NCBI GenBank assembly: GCA_949531795.1
Contig: CATIQX010000090.1
Location: forward strand, 1 to 9,185
DNA from: Cryomorphaceae bacterium
GTDB taxonomy: Bacteria > Bacteroidota > Bacteroidia > Flavobacteriales > BACL11
Direction: 5' to 3'
Length of the DNA stretch: 9,185 bases
The position numbers and the translations under genes are program-made. The stretch's first letter is position 1, and each line of letters starts with the position of its first letter. Positions 1-7,229 of the stretch are shown in pieces. Below the pieces are notes generated by a model. That model had not been told where the DNA came from. It was given only the letters and a program-made list of their open reading frames with translations, and searched no databases.

Positions 1-648
1 GCCATCTTTTAATGTAATTATCCTGTTGCACATATTAGCTATTTCATGTTCGTGTGTAACAACTAATATTGTTTTTCCCTCATTATTTATTTTTTTTATC
101 AGACTCATTACTTCTTCGGAAGTTTGTGAGTCTAGAGCTCCTGTTGGTTCATCTGCTAGTAGTACTTTTGGTTGTGATGCTAATGCTCGAGCAATAGCCA
201 CTCTTTGTTTTTGACCACCAGATAGTTCACTGGGTAGGTGTCCTGCCCATTTGGATAATCCTACTTTTTTTAGATACTCATGTGCTATCTCTTGACGTTC
301 TTTACTTCCTATTCCTTGATAATAAAGAGGAAGTGCAACATTTTCAACAGCAGTTTTATAGTTTATTAAATTAAAAGATTGAAAAACAAAACCCAGAAAT
401 TTATTTCGATATTTGGCTGCCTTTGTTTCATCAAGATCTTTTATGGGAATACTGTCTAAATCGTATGATCCTAACTCATAGTTATCCAACATCCCAATAA
501 TATTTAAAAGTGTAGACTTTCCAGAACCAGAGGATCCCATAATAGCAACTAATTCACCTTCATTAATTTTTAGGTCAATTCCTTTTAAAACATGCAAGGA
601 ATTTTCCCCCATTTGGTAGGATTTGTGAAGATTAGTTATGTTGATCAT
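1..648 (-). CDS. ABC transporter ATP-binding protein, MacB/LolD class (C-terminus cut by window edge)
   Basis: ATPase subunit of an ABC transporter; in this class it hydrolyses ATP in the cytoplasm to power an MacB/FtsX-type or LolCE-like permease. The ATG at 648 opens 216 codons in frame to position 1 with no stop, so only the last 10-20 residues should be missing. Visible motifs: A-loop Tyr11, Walker A GSSGSGKST (38-46), Q-loop Gln90 in FVFQSFNL, ABC signature LSGGQ (142-146), Walker B VLLADEP (162-168), D-loop ALD (171-173) and switch His199. The short length, the DEPTGALDS stretch and the FQSFNLI segment fit the MacB/LolD/FtsE group and not importer ATPases. The permease gene(s) would lie to the left, outside the window. 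A 220-base spacer separates it from ispG, so it probably has its own promoter. The exported substrate cannot be inferred. Confidence 0.93.
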   Translation of the reverse strand, partial: MINITNLHKSYQMGENSLHVLKGIDLKINEGELVAIMGSSGSGKSTLLNIIGMLDNYELGSYDLDSIPIKDLDETKAAKYRNKFLGFVFQSFNLINYKTAVENVALPLYYQGIGSKERQEIAHEYLKKVGLSKWAGHLPSELSGGQKQRVAIARALASQPKVLLADEPTGALDSQTSEEVMSLIKKINNEGKTILVVTHEHEIANMCNRIITLKDG

Positions 649-660
649 ATAATTAATTTA

Positions 661-685
661 TTGAGTGTAAATGTACTCAAATATA
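661..685 (-). promoter_or_regulatory. Inverted repeat overlapping a possible -7 element upstream of the ABC ATPase gene
   Basis: TTGAGT (661-666) and ACTCAA (675-680) are perfect 6-base inverted arms around an 8-base spacer, ending 12 bases before the ATG at 648. On the minus strand TATATTTG (685-678) matches the Bacteroidetes -7 consensus TAnnTTTG and shares three bases with one arm. I find no good -33 TTTG at the right distance (about 704-710). It could be an operator over a weak promoter, or chance in AT-rich DNA. Confidence 0.3.
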
Positions 686-868
686 GTGTTGTGTAAAAAA
701 CAGTATCGTTGAATCTTAGAGATTTAAAATTAAGGGCTTTTTCATTTTTTATAATTCATAAATATATTCACAAGAATTTTTTCAAACCAAAAATATGTAA
801 TTGAGCTGAGCACCACAATACGCTATAAGGCGTAATTTAAGACAAGTGCTAAAGTAAATTTATTGTTC

Positions 869-2785
869 TTAATTAATTTGCTCCACCCAATCCCCATGCT
901 CTTTGATAAGATCAATTAAGGCAGTTACAGCCTTTTCCTCAGAGATATTTTTTTCCACTACAGTTTGTTCTTTATAAAGTGTAATCTTTCCTTTACCAGT
1001 ACCCACATATCCATAATCTGCATCAGCCATTTCTCCAGGCCCATTTACAATACAACCCATGATTCCAATTTTAAGACCTTTCAAATGACTTGTTTCTTTT
1101 CGAATTTTTGCTGTGGTTTCTTGTAGATCAAAAAGAGTCCTTCCACAGCTTGGGCATGATATATATTCTGTTTTTGAAATACGAGTTCGGCTAGCTTGTA
1201 ATATTCCAAATGCTAAAGAATTTATTGACTGGTACGAACCACAATTCTCAGCGGCAATAAATATTCCATCTCCTAAACCATCTAACAATAAAGCCCCAAA
1301 ATCAGCACTTGCTGAAAGTTGCAATTGTTCTTCTGGTAAATCGTTATAAGCTCTTCCAATAATAACGGGAGTTTTTATTTTATTACACATTAGTTCTGCG
1401 AATAGTTTTCTTTGTTCTGCTAAGCCATTATCATTGTAAGTGTCTATTATTAAAACAGCTGTAGTATCTGTTCTTAACTTTGCGTAAAGCTCCTCACTCA
1501 AATCTGCAAGACAAATATAAACCAGATTTAGTTTTTTAGAAATTTCTGATTCATCCAAATAGTCATTTATCGTTAAAAAAGGATATCCCTTTTTATGTTC
1601 TTTCCATTTTTGATAATTGTAAATAACTCCTAAAGTACCTGGTACTTCAAAATTCACATCATGATTACCAACAAAAACATAATCGGCCGCCATATCAGTA
1701 AGGTGCCATTTATCTAAAGGTACGGAGTAGTTGTATCCCAATGCAAAAAAGCTGGCAGGGGTAATCTTTTCTTTTAAACAATAGTCAGCCATTACTACGG
1801 GGACATTATTGTTGCCTATATTTAAAACATTAGTTGTTTCTCTTTTTATATAATCATATGAATGAATCGGATTTTTTGTAATTTCTTCTATCTTTTCATG
1901 TCCTTCTACTTCATCAAAATGAGAAAGTAATTGCTGTGCAACTGGCATTTCAAACTCTGGAGCTTCTGTTAGGGAAACTCTTATTGTATCGCCAATTCCA
2001 TCAGCTAAAAGGGTTCCTATTCCCACTGCCGATTTTATTCTTCCATCTTCACCCTCACCAGCTTCAGTAACTCCTAAATGAAGAGGATAGTTCATTTCTT
2101 CTTGTATCATTTCAGCTACTAACATTCTATACGCTTGTACCATCACTCTTGTATTAGATGCCTTCATGGAAAGGATAATTTCATGATAATCTTCATCTCT
2201 ACATATACGCAAAAATTCCATTGCTGATTCCACCATACCTTTTGGAGTATCTCCATATCTGCTCAATATCCTATCGGACAAAGAACCATGATTTGTGCCA
2301 ATACGCATAGCTGTTCCGTGCTCTTTACAAATTTTAACAAGTGGGGTAAACTTTTTTCTAATTCTTTCTAATTCTTCTGTATAGCTTTCATCAGTATATT
2401 CAATTTCTTCAAACTTTTTTTTGTCAGCGTAGTTTCCAGGATTTACTCTTACTTTTTCCACAATAGTAGCCGCTACTTCTGCAGCATTTGGAGTGTAATG
2501 TATGTCAGCAACAATTGGAGTAGTATATCCTCTTCTTAGTAGTTCTTCTTTAATATTTTTCAGATTGTGAGCCTCCTTTTTACTAGGAGCAGTTATACGT
2601 ACTAGTTTACAGCCTGCCTCTATCATTCTTATGGATTCATTTACAGTAGCCTCCGTATCCATAGTATCGCAGGTAGTCATGGATTGTACATGAATAGGAT
2701 TGTTTCCTCCAAAAATTAAATTTCCTACTTTGACCTCACGTGTTTTAAATCGTGAATATTGGGTTAATGAATTACAATAGTTCAT
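869..2785 (-). CDS. ispG: 4-hydroxy-3-methylbut-2-en-1-yl diphosphate synthase, long (insert-containing) form
   Basis: IspG (GcpE) converts 2-C-methylerythritol 2,4-cyclodiphosphate to HMBPP, the penultimate step of the MEP isoprenoid pathway, in the cytoplasm with a [4Fe-4S] cluster and reduced ferredoxin or flavodoxin. The 638 residues show an N-terminal TIM barrel (about 10-285; motifs VQSMTTCDT, VRVNPGNY, MRIGTNHGSL, GVTEAGEGEDGR), a central region of about 250 residues (290-540), and a C-terminal cluster domain. Cluster ligands are Cys544 and Cys547 in CPSCGRT, Cys578 in GCIVNGPGE, with the conserved Glu585. E. coli-type IspG is about 370 residues and lacks the centre; the long form is known from Bacteroidetes, Chlamydiae and plants, so the insert is expected. 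The ATG directly follows the stop of the upstream secreted-protein gene, suggesting translational coupling. All signature residues are intact. Confidence 0.97.
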   Translation of the reverse strand: MNYCNSLTQYSRFKTREVKVGNLIFGGNNPIHVQSMTTCDTMDTEATVNESIRMIEAGCKLVRITAPSKKEAHNLKNIKEELLRRGYTTPIVADIHYTPNAAEVAATIVEKVRVNPGNYADKKKFEEIEYTDESYTEELERIRKKFTPLVKICKEHGTAMRIGTNHGSLSDRILSRYGDTPKGMVESAMEFLRICRDEDYHEIILSMKASNTRVMVQAYRMLVAEMIQEEMNYPLHLGVTEAGEGEDGRIKSAVGIGTLLADGIGDTIRVSLTEAPEFEMPVAQQLLSHFDEVEGHEKIEEITKNPIHSYDYIKRETTNVLNIGNNNVPVVMADYCLKEKITPASFFALGYNYSVPLDKWHLTDMAADYVFVGNHDVNFEVPGTLGVIYNYQKWKEHKKGYPFLTINDYLDESEISKKLNLVYICLADLSEELYAKLRTDTTAVLIIDTYNDNGLAEQRKLFAELMCNKIKTPVIIGRAYNDLPEEQLQLSASADFGALLLDGLGDGIFIAAENCGSYQSINSLAFGILQASRTRISKTEYISCPSCGRTLFDLQETTAKIRKETSHLKGLKIGIMGCIVNGPGEMADADYGYVGTGKGKITLYKEQTVVEKNISEEKAVTALIDLIKEHGDWVEQIN

Positions 2786-5002
2786 TTATATTTTTACTAC
2801 TTTTTTAGTTATTTCTTCTTTAAAGTTAGATATTTTAATGAAATAAATCCCATTTTCAAATTGCTCTAAGTTTATAGTTTCAGAATTAAACCCTGATTTT
2901 GTTATTATTCTTTCCAAGATTATTTTTCCAAGATTATCTTGAAGTGTTAGTTTTGTTTTTTCATTAGATATGCCTTCAATTGTTAAGATATTTTTTGTTG
3001 GGTTTGGATATATCTCCCAATTATTTTCTTGTCCAACTGTTTTGGTTGTTTCTGTAGATCCTATTGTAAATTGGTGAATAATATTCGTCCCAAAATCAGC
3101 ATTAAAAGACTTCAGCCATGAAGCTCCAATTTCACGAAAACGAACCATACCTCCTCCATCATTATTTGCCCAAAAGTCTAATCCATCCTCATCAGTATCA
3201 TTCACCACAAATGTATAGCAGCCTGGATTAAAAGTTAAAGTATCTCGATATTGAATGTTTGCGTAAAGACTACCACTTGTGAATTCAACATTACCATTGT
3301 CATTGTAAAAATCCCATGTCGTTTCTGATTCTTGCGTGAAAGTATTTATCACACCACCATTTGTTCCTAACCAAAGGGCAAATATTTCTGGATATTCTGG
3401 CACATTTTCAAATTCACTTTTCATAGTGTTATTTTCTGCATAGTCATCAACTTGTCCATTAGGGTTGGAAAGAATTACTTCAAAAGTATTTTCGCTTCCC
3501 GACCAGTTAGTTAAGTTTGGAAGCTCTACATTTTCAGACTCTAAAAAAGCTAGATTACCTGTCCAGTTATAAGTATGTGAATTACCTCCAATTACTTTGT
3601 ATTCAATGTCTAAAGTAGTTAATGGACTACTTCCATAATTTCTGATTGTAATTAAAGGTTTTCCACAAATTGGATTTTTCCGGCTATACTCATCTTTTAA
3701 TGAGGGCTTTATAATATCTATAATCTCAGCTGAATTCGAAAAATTAGCATCTTCATATTGAAACAGTTGACACTCAACAATATAAGAGGGGGTTTGAGTC
3801 CCACCCCATGAGTAAGATTGAAAATCGACGTTTAATTCAATAGAATCTCCCCCTGTAATATGTGGTGTTATATCATGATCAAAAGCTTGAGCTCTTTTTC
3901 CAGGACACCAGTTTGCTCTATCATAAATCCAAGTTCCTCCTTGAGGATAAATAGGATTTTCTCCACAATCCGAATCCCAATTGTATTGAGTATGAGTAAG
4001 GCTTCCATTAATATTTACAAAATAATCAATCGGCTTAAACTCAGCAGCAGAAGCATTATTATCAAACCCATGTCCTGTTGTTGTCATTTTTACTGATGCC
4101 TGAGAACTATTTGGTTCAATAAATTTTGTTTGAGGCGTTAATTTATTAGCTTCAAAGTCACTTGAAGAAATATAGTTATACCCACCACTATAAATGTTTT
4201 CAAGTTTCACTACATCCCTCTCAGGAGTTCCTTCAATAAACTCAAAATCAAGCGTAGCACTAAATCCTGATGACCAACCGCTATAATGACATCTAATTTC
4301 AACAGAATCTCTTAGAATTTGAATAAAATCAGTAACATCGAATACTGTTGTAAACTCCCAGTTGTTTGTTAAACCACTTCCGTAAGGCGTAATTACTCTA
4401 GCCAATTCATAATTTTCAATCACATCATAGACAGTATACCATGTATAGTTGGTAAGCAAGAGTGATGAGTTAGCAGACATAAAATTAGAATCAATGATAT
4501 TCCCTAAACTATCAAAATCCATATTGTAGTAATTAGCCATCCAGCCATTTATTGTGTCAGTAGAAATTGTTGGGTTGTTTGTGTCATTAAACTCTATTAT
4601 TTCATAATGTGTGTGTAGTGTTGAGTCTATAGTATTTGTTATGGTGTCCCAGAAATGAAGATATGTTGAATCAGTACTGTAATGTATAGAGTCTGTTATG
4701 ATTCCGTTTACCGTAAACAAAGGAGCTGTCTCTAGAGTTGAATCAATTTCTCCTGTTCTGTGTCTAACAAAAATTTGAGAAGTATAATCCCAATCAGAAC
4801 AACCGCCAGTAGCACAGCCCATAGTATAATTTAAGTATACTTTTCTGTAGTCTTTTGTTGCGTCAGGAAGTTCTCCCCAGGCATCATAATTTCCGTACCA
4901 AGTCATGTCAGTATGGTCGTGTATACGAACAGTTGTTGTGTCGCCTGCAATTAACGTTATACAAAAAAGTGATGCAAATAAAGATAGTAATTTTGTTTTC
5001 AT
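2786..5002 (-). CDS. Secreted PNGase F-like protein with CARDB-like and C-terminal T9SS sorting domains
   Basis: A 738-residue protein with a signal peptide (1-20, LFCITLIAG then DTT). Residues 21-417 resemble the two-domain fold of peptide-N-glycosidase F of Elizabethkingia, which cleaves Asn-linked glycans. Matches to the PNGase F sequence as I know it: GCATGGCSDWD (62-72) against ECPNKTCDEWD, placing the catalytic Asp60 at Asp72 and its disulfide at Cys63/Cys68; YELARVITPYG...DVTDF against YEIGRFITPYW...DVTDF; IEGTPE against VYGTPD; NPIYPQGGTWIYDRANWCPG (349-368) against the same region ending APDRAGWCPG. Glu206 aligns with Glu321, but Glu118 aligns with Ser241. Residues about 86-196 are an insertion rich in Asp, Thr and Ser. 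After it come a CARDB-like domain (about 450-525), a CUB-like region (about 535-645, with PGCYTFVVNDTDEDGLDFW) and a T9SS type A tail (about 662-738, WEIYPNPTKN). It should be exported and surface-bound or released. The fold assignment is firm; enzyme activity is uncertain. A possible internal -7 element TAACTTTG lies at 5030-5023. Confidence 0.82.
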   Translation of the reverse strand: MKTKLLSLFASLFCITLIAGDTTTVRIHDHTDMTWYGNYDAWGELPDATKDYRKVYLNYTMGCATGGCSDWDYTSQIFVRHRTGEIDSTLETAPLFTVNGIITDSIHYSTDSTYLHFWDTITNTIDSTLHTHYEIIEFNDTNNPTISTDTINGWMANYYNMDFDSLGNIIDSNFMSANSSLLLTNYTWYTVYDVIENYELARVITPYGSGLTNNWEFTTVFDVTDFIQILRDSVEIRCHYSGWSSGFSATLDFEFIEGTPERDVVKLENIYSGGYNYISSSDFEANKLTPQTKFIEPNSSQASVKMTTTGHGFDNNASAAEFKPIDYFVNINGSLTHTQYNWDSDCGENPIYPQGGTWIYDRANWCPGKRAQAFDHDITPHITGGDSIELNVDFQSYSWGGTQTPSYIVECQLFQYEDANFSNSAEIIDIIKPSLKDEYSRKNPICGKPLITIRNYGSSPLTTLDIEYKVIGGNSHTYNWTGNLAFLESENVELPNLTNWSGSENTFEVILSNPNGQVDDYAENNTMKSEFENVPEYPEIFALWLGTNGGVINTFTQESETTWDFYNDNGNVEFTSGSLYANIQYRDTLTFNPGCYTFVVNDTDEDGLDFWANNDGGGMVRFREIGASWLKSFNADFGTNIIHQFTIGSTETTKTVGQENNWEIYPNPTKNILTIEGISNEKTKLTLQDNLGKIILERIITKSGFNSETINLEQFENGIYFIKISNFKEEITKKVVKI

Positions 5003-5033
5003 AATCTGAAGTATTTAATCTACAAAGTTAGGC

Positions 5034-5585
5034 TTAATTTTCAATTTTAGTAACACCGCCCGAAACGATTAATTTCATAATTTCAGATGAGGGCTTATCA
5101 ATTGGAGTAATATAAGATTTTTCTACTACAAAAAGTTGTCCGGAAAAAGCATAAGAGTGAGGAAGATAAACTAAAATTTTATCCCCTTTAATTCCTAATG
5201 AATTTAAATTTTCATTTGTAATGAAACCAATTCGCTCAATAGATGAATTCTCATAAAGTTTTATCAGTACTGGCTGGTCAAATCCTTTCTTATTTCCCAC
5301 AAAGGTGCTCATCAAATCTTTTACTGAGGAGTAAATTGTTTGAAGTAACGGCGCTCTTTTTAGTAGGTTTTGAAAAAAGGAGTTTATGGGACTTGCAATT
5401 GCTGCTGAACCAATAATTCCAATTATTGTGATTAGGGCAATAACAATAACAAGGCCTAAGCCTGGAAATAAACCGGGGATGATTGTATCTATTTTATTAA
5501 AAGTCCATACTACAAAAGCCCCTGTTACTGTTATGGGTACCGTATATAACAATCCTTGTAAGAAATAATTAATAATTTTTTTCAT
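5034..5585 (-). CDS. DUF502 family inner-membrane protein
   Basis: A protein of 183 residues in the DUF502 (PF04367) family, whose molecular function is not established. Two transmembrane segments are visible (about 7-29, FLQGLLYTVPITVTGAFVVW, and about 40-64, GLGLVIVIALITIIGIIG), followed by a soluble domain. Family marks are the RAPLLQTIYSSVKDL stretch, the GFITNENL and LVYLPHSYAFSGQLFVV segments, and the near-terminal PSSEIMKLIVSGGV. I chose the ATG at 5585 because MKKIINYFLQG is the usual family N-terminus; an in-frame TTG at 5612 would add nine residues (MKRKLNFIS) with no support. It heads a leftward operon, 31 bases before the PNGase F-like gene. A weak -7-like TATACTTG lies upstream on the minus strand near 5617-5610. 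Confidence 0.88.
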   Translation of the reverse strand: MKKIINYFLQGLLYTVPITVTGAFVVWTFNKIDTIIPGLFPGLGLVIVIALITIIGIIGSAAIASPINSFFQNLLKRAPLLQTIYSSVKDLMSTFVGNKKGFDQPVLIKLYENSSIERIGFITNENLNSLGIKGDKILVYLPHSYAFSGQLFVVEKSYITPIDKPSSEIMKLIVSGGVTKIEN

Positions 5586-5645
5586 GCTTATAAAGTTTAG
5601 TTTTCTTTTCAAGTATAAAGGTACTAATCTTTAAAATATATAGCT

Positions 5646-5719
5646 ATGAAAAAAATAGTTTTTAGTTTATTCTTCTTTTTGGATCTATTTTATTTACTGC
5701 CCAAACTAGTTTTACTTAA
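5646..5719 (+). pseudogene. Relic of a secreted-protein gene: frameshifted signal peptide
   Basis: An ATG at 5646 reads MKKIVFSLFFF, a typical Bacteroidetes signal-peptide start, and then drifts into LDLFYLLPKLVLLN before TAG at 5721. In the next frame the continuation, from GGA at 5681, reads GSILFTAQTSFT and stops at 5717-5719. Joining the two frames (one extra base near 5680) gives a textbook export signal with a TAQ cleavage site, interrupted 12 codons later. Nothing downstream continues a mature protein in any frame. I infer the remains of a deleted secreted-protein gene. Chance is possible because the stretch is short. Confidence 0.45.
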
Positions 5720-5823
5720 CTAGTAATAAAATCAAAGCACATAAAAAGATTGTTATTATAAATGGTTTTATTTTGAGCGCTTATTTCTTATCATATTCTC
5801 ATGTTGAAAAGTATTAGTATTCA

Positions 5824-5856
5824 TTTCTATTTCCACTTCCATCCTTTGTAATTTTG
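5824..5856 (+). promoter_or_regulatory. Bacteroidetes-type promoter for the OmpA-rhodanese-trmN operon
   Basis: TAATTTTG at 5849-5856 is an exact match to the Bacteroidetes sigma factor -7 consensus TAnnTTTG. TTTC at 5824-5827 is a 3-of-4 match to the -33 TTTG, with 21 bases between (19 is usual). Transcription would begin near 5861, leaving a leader of about 15-17 bases before the ATG at 5878. No Shine-Dalgarno sequence is present; the pre-start bases are A-rich, as is common in this phylum. Confidence 0.45.
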
Positions 5857-5877
5857 AGAATATAAAAAACTTTAAAA

Positions 5878-6873
5878 ATGAAAAAGTCTATTCTACACTT
5901 TATTGCTATAACACTTTTAGTGAGTTCATGCGTCACACCCAAGATACATAATGCTTTATTATCTGAAAACGAAAGAGTAAGTAATAAGTTAACGGCTAAC
6001 GAGAAGATGGTGTTGCGATTAAATGATGCTTTAGAAGAAAAAGAAGGGAATATTCTTATTATTGAAAATCTTCTTTCAGAATTAAGAAATGATTCTGTTC
6101 TGAACGGAAAGGCTCTTACTATTTTACAAGATAAGTATAGTGAACTTAGTGATACTTATGATTTACTTACTTCTAAGAGTAGTAGGTATATGGCGGATAA
6201 AGCTAAGGAAACTAAAAAATTATTAGAACAATTGGAACAAGTACAGACTGCACTTTTTGCAAAAGAAGATGAGTTGAATAATCTATCGAAATCGTTAGAT
6301 GTCAAGGAAGAAGAGTTGAGGTTAGCAGAAGAGGAGCTATCTGCTCGTTCTATAAGGGTTACTGAGTTAGAAACTATTATTAATAGAAAGGACTCTATGG
6401 TTACTTCCTTGAAAAAGTCAATTTCAAAAGCGCTAATTGGTCTTGAAGGAGAAGGATTGACTATTGAACAGCGAAATGGTAAAGTATATATTTCATTAGA
6501 GGAAGATCTATTATTCGCCTCAGGTAAATATATAGTAAATAATGGAGGTGTTGCAGCACTTGATAAGTTAGCAACGGCTTTATCTGCCCAAACAGATTTA
6601 GAAATTTTAGTAGAAGGGCATACAGATGATATTCCTTTAAGTGGCAAAGGATTGGTGAAAGATAATTGGGACTTGAGTGTCATGCGTGCGACCAATGTTG
6701 TAAAGGTGCTTACAAAAAATCCAAGCTTAAATCCTTTGCAATTGACAGCTGCCGGAAGAGCAGAGTTCGCGCCTATTTCTAGTAATGAGACAAAGGAAGG
6801 TAGGAGTTCTAATAGAAGAATTGAAATGATTCTATCTCCAAACCTAGATGATTTATTTGACTTGTTAGATTAA
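5878..6873 (+). CDS. OmpA-family peptidoglycan-binding lipoprotein with coiled coil
   Basis: A 331-residue cell-envelope protein. The N-terminus has a lipoprotein signal with lipobox VSSC (15-18), so Cys18 should be lipidated and anchored in a membrane. Residues about 40-185 are charged and heptad-like (LEEKEGNILIIENLL, LLEQLEQVQTALFAKEDEL), predicting a long coiled coil. Residues about 205-320 form an OmpA/MotB-type domain: LLFASGKYIV, EGHTDDIP (246-253), DNWDLSVMRATNVV (262-275) and GRSSNRRIEMIL (308-319). Asp265 and an Arg in the NRR motif are at the positions that bind diaminopimelate in this family. It likely links a membrane to peptidoglycan, with the coiled coil spanning the periplasm. 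It is the first gene of an operon; the rhodanese gene starts one base after its stop. No specific partner can be named. Confidence 0.92.
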   Translation: MKKSILHFIAITLLVSSCVTPKIHNALLSENERVSNKLTANEKMVLRLNDALEEKEGNILIIENLLSELRNDSVLNGKALTILQDKYSELSDTYDLLTSKSSRYMADKAKETKKLLEQLEQVQTALFAKEDELNNLSKSLDVKEEELRLAEEELSARSIRVTELETIINRKDSMVTSLKKSISKALIGLEGEGLTIEQRNGKVYISLEEDLLFASGKYIVNNGGVAALDKLATALSAQTDLEILVEGHTDDIPLSGKGLVKDNWDLSVMRATNVVKVLTKNPSLNPLQLTAAGRAEFAPISSNETKEGRSSNRRIEMILSPNLDDLFDLLD

Positions 6874-6874
6874 C

Positions 6875-7222
6875 ATGAAGTACTTGCCTTTAATTCTATT
6901 ATTTCTGATTGCATTTTTCTTTCTGAAGAAAATATTTTTTGATAATACCGACTATAAAGCTATGGTTAGTGATGGGGGAATTATTATTGATGTTCGTTCA
7001 GAGGCTGAGTTTTATTCGGGACATATTGTAAACTCATTAAATATTCCTTTAGGAGCCCTAACTTCTAACCTTAACCATTTGAATGATAAAGATCAGGCAA
7101 TTATTACTTGTTGTGCTTCTGGAATTAGAAGTGCAGGTGCAAAAAGAATACTTTCGGCTAAAGGCTATACTAATGTAGTGAATGGAGGTGGTTGGTCAAA
7201 TTTAGAAAGTAAGTTGAAATAA
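6875..7222 (+). CDS. Membrane-anchored single-domain rhodanese
   Basis: A 115-residue protein: one N-terminal hydrophobic helix (about 3-21, YLPLILLFLIAFFFL) and one rhodanese domain. Domain marks are IIIDVRSEAEFYSGHI (36-51), NSLNIPLGAL (53-62) and the active-site loop CASGIRS, with Cys80 the expected persulfide-carrying nucleophile; Cys79 lies next to it. The GYTNVVNGGGWSNL end is typical. Rhodaneses move sulfane sulfur between thiols; the acceptor here is unknown. The helix looks like an anchor without a clear cleavage site. Whether the domain faces cytoplasm or periplasm cannot be told; two lysines after the helix (KK, 18-19) would favour the cytoplasmic side. It lies between the OmpA gene (1 base) and trmN (7 bases), so the three are probably co-transcribed. 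Confidence 0.92.
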   Translation: MKYLPLILLFLIAFFFLKKIFFDNTDYKAMVSDGGIIIDVRSEAEFYSGHIVNSLNIPLGALTSNLNHLNDKDQAIITCCASGIRSAGAKRILSAKGYTNVVNGGGWSNLESKLK

Positions 7223-7229
7223 AACTGAG

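Larger units (their letters stand above)
5586..5877. other. Divergent intergenic region between the DUF502 and OmpA operons
   Basis: This 292-base region separates the leftward DUF502 operon from the rightward OmpA operon and should carry both promoters. It holds the signal-peptide relic (5646-5719) and a possible imperfect stem of AATAAAATCA (5725-5734) with TGGTTTTATT (5763-5772), which includes a G-T wobble and a long AT-rich loop. It also contains the OmpA-side promoter (5824-5856). No tRNA or recognisable structured RNA is visible. Confidence 0.7.

Noticed and set aside
26..214. 62-residue plus-strand ORF
   Set aside because: Lies wholly inside the ABC ATPase gene on the opposite strand, over its Walker B and signature region.
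819..834. TACGC-TATAAG-GCGTA hairpin downstream of ispG as an intrinsic terminator
   Set aside because: The stem is only five pairs and no T-tract follows on the minus strand, so it does not meet terminator criteria; it may be chance.
5586..5612. TTG start at 5612 extending the DUF502 protein by nine residues
   Set aside because: The ATG at 5585 begins with the usual family N-terminus; the extension is unsupported.
5801..5851. Short ORF reading MLKSISIHFYFHFHPL as a His/Phe-rich attenuator leader
   Set aside because: It overlaps the -7 promoter element and lies mostly upstream of the expected transcript start; the downstream genes are not amino-acid biosynthetic.
6156..6695. 179-residue minus-strand ORF
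   Set aside because: Antisense to the OmpA lipoprotein gene, whose domain motifs are clear; the antisense product is serine-rich low complexity.
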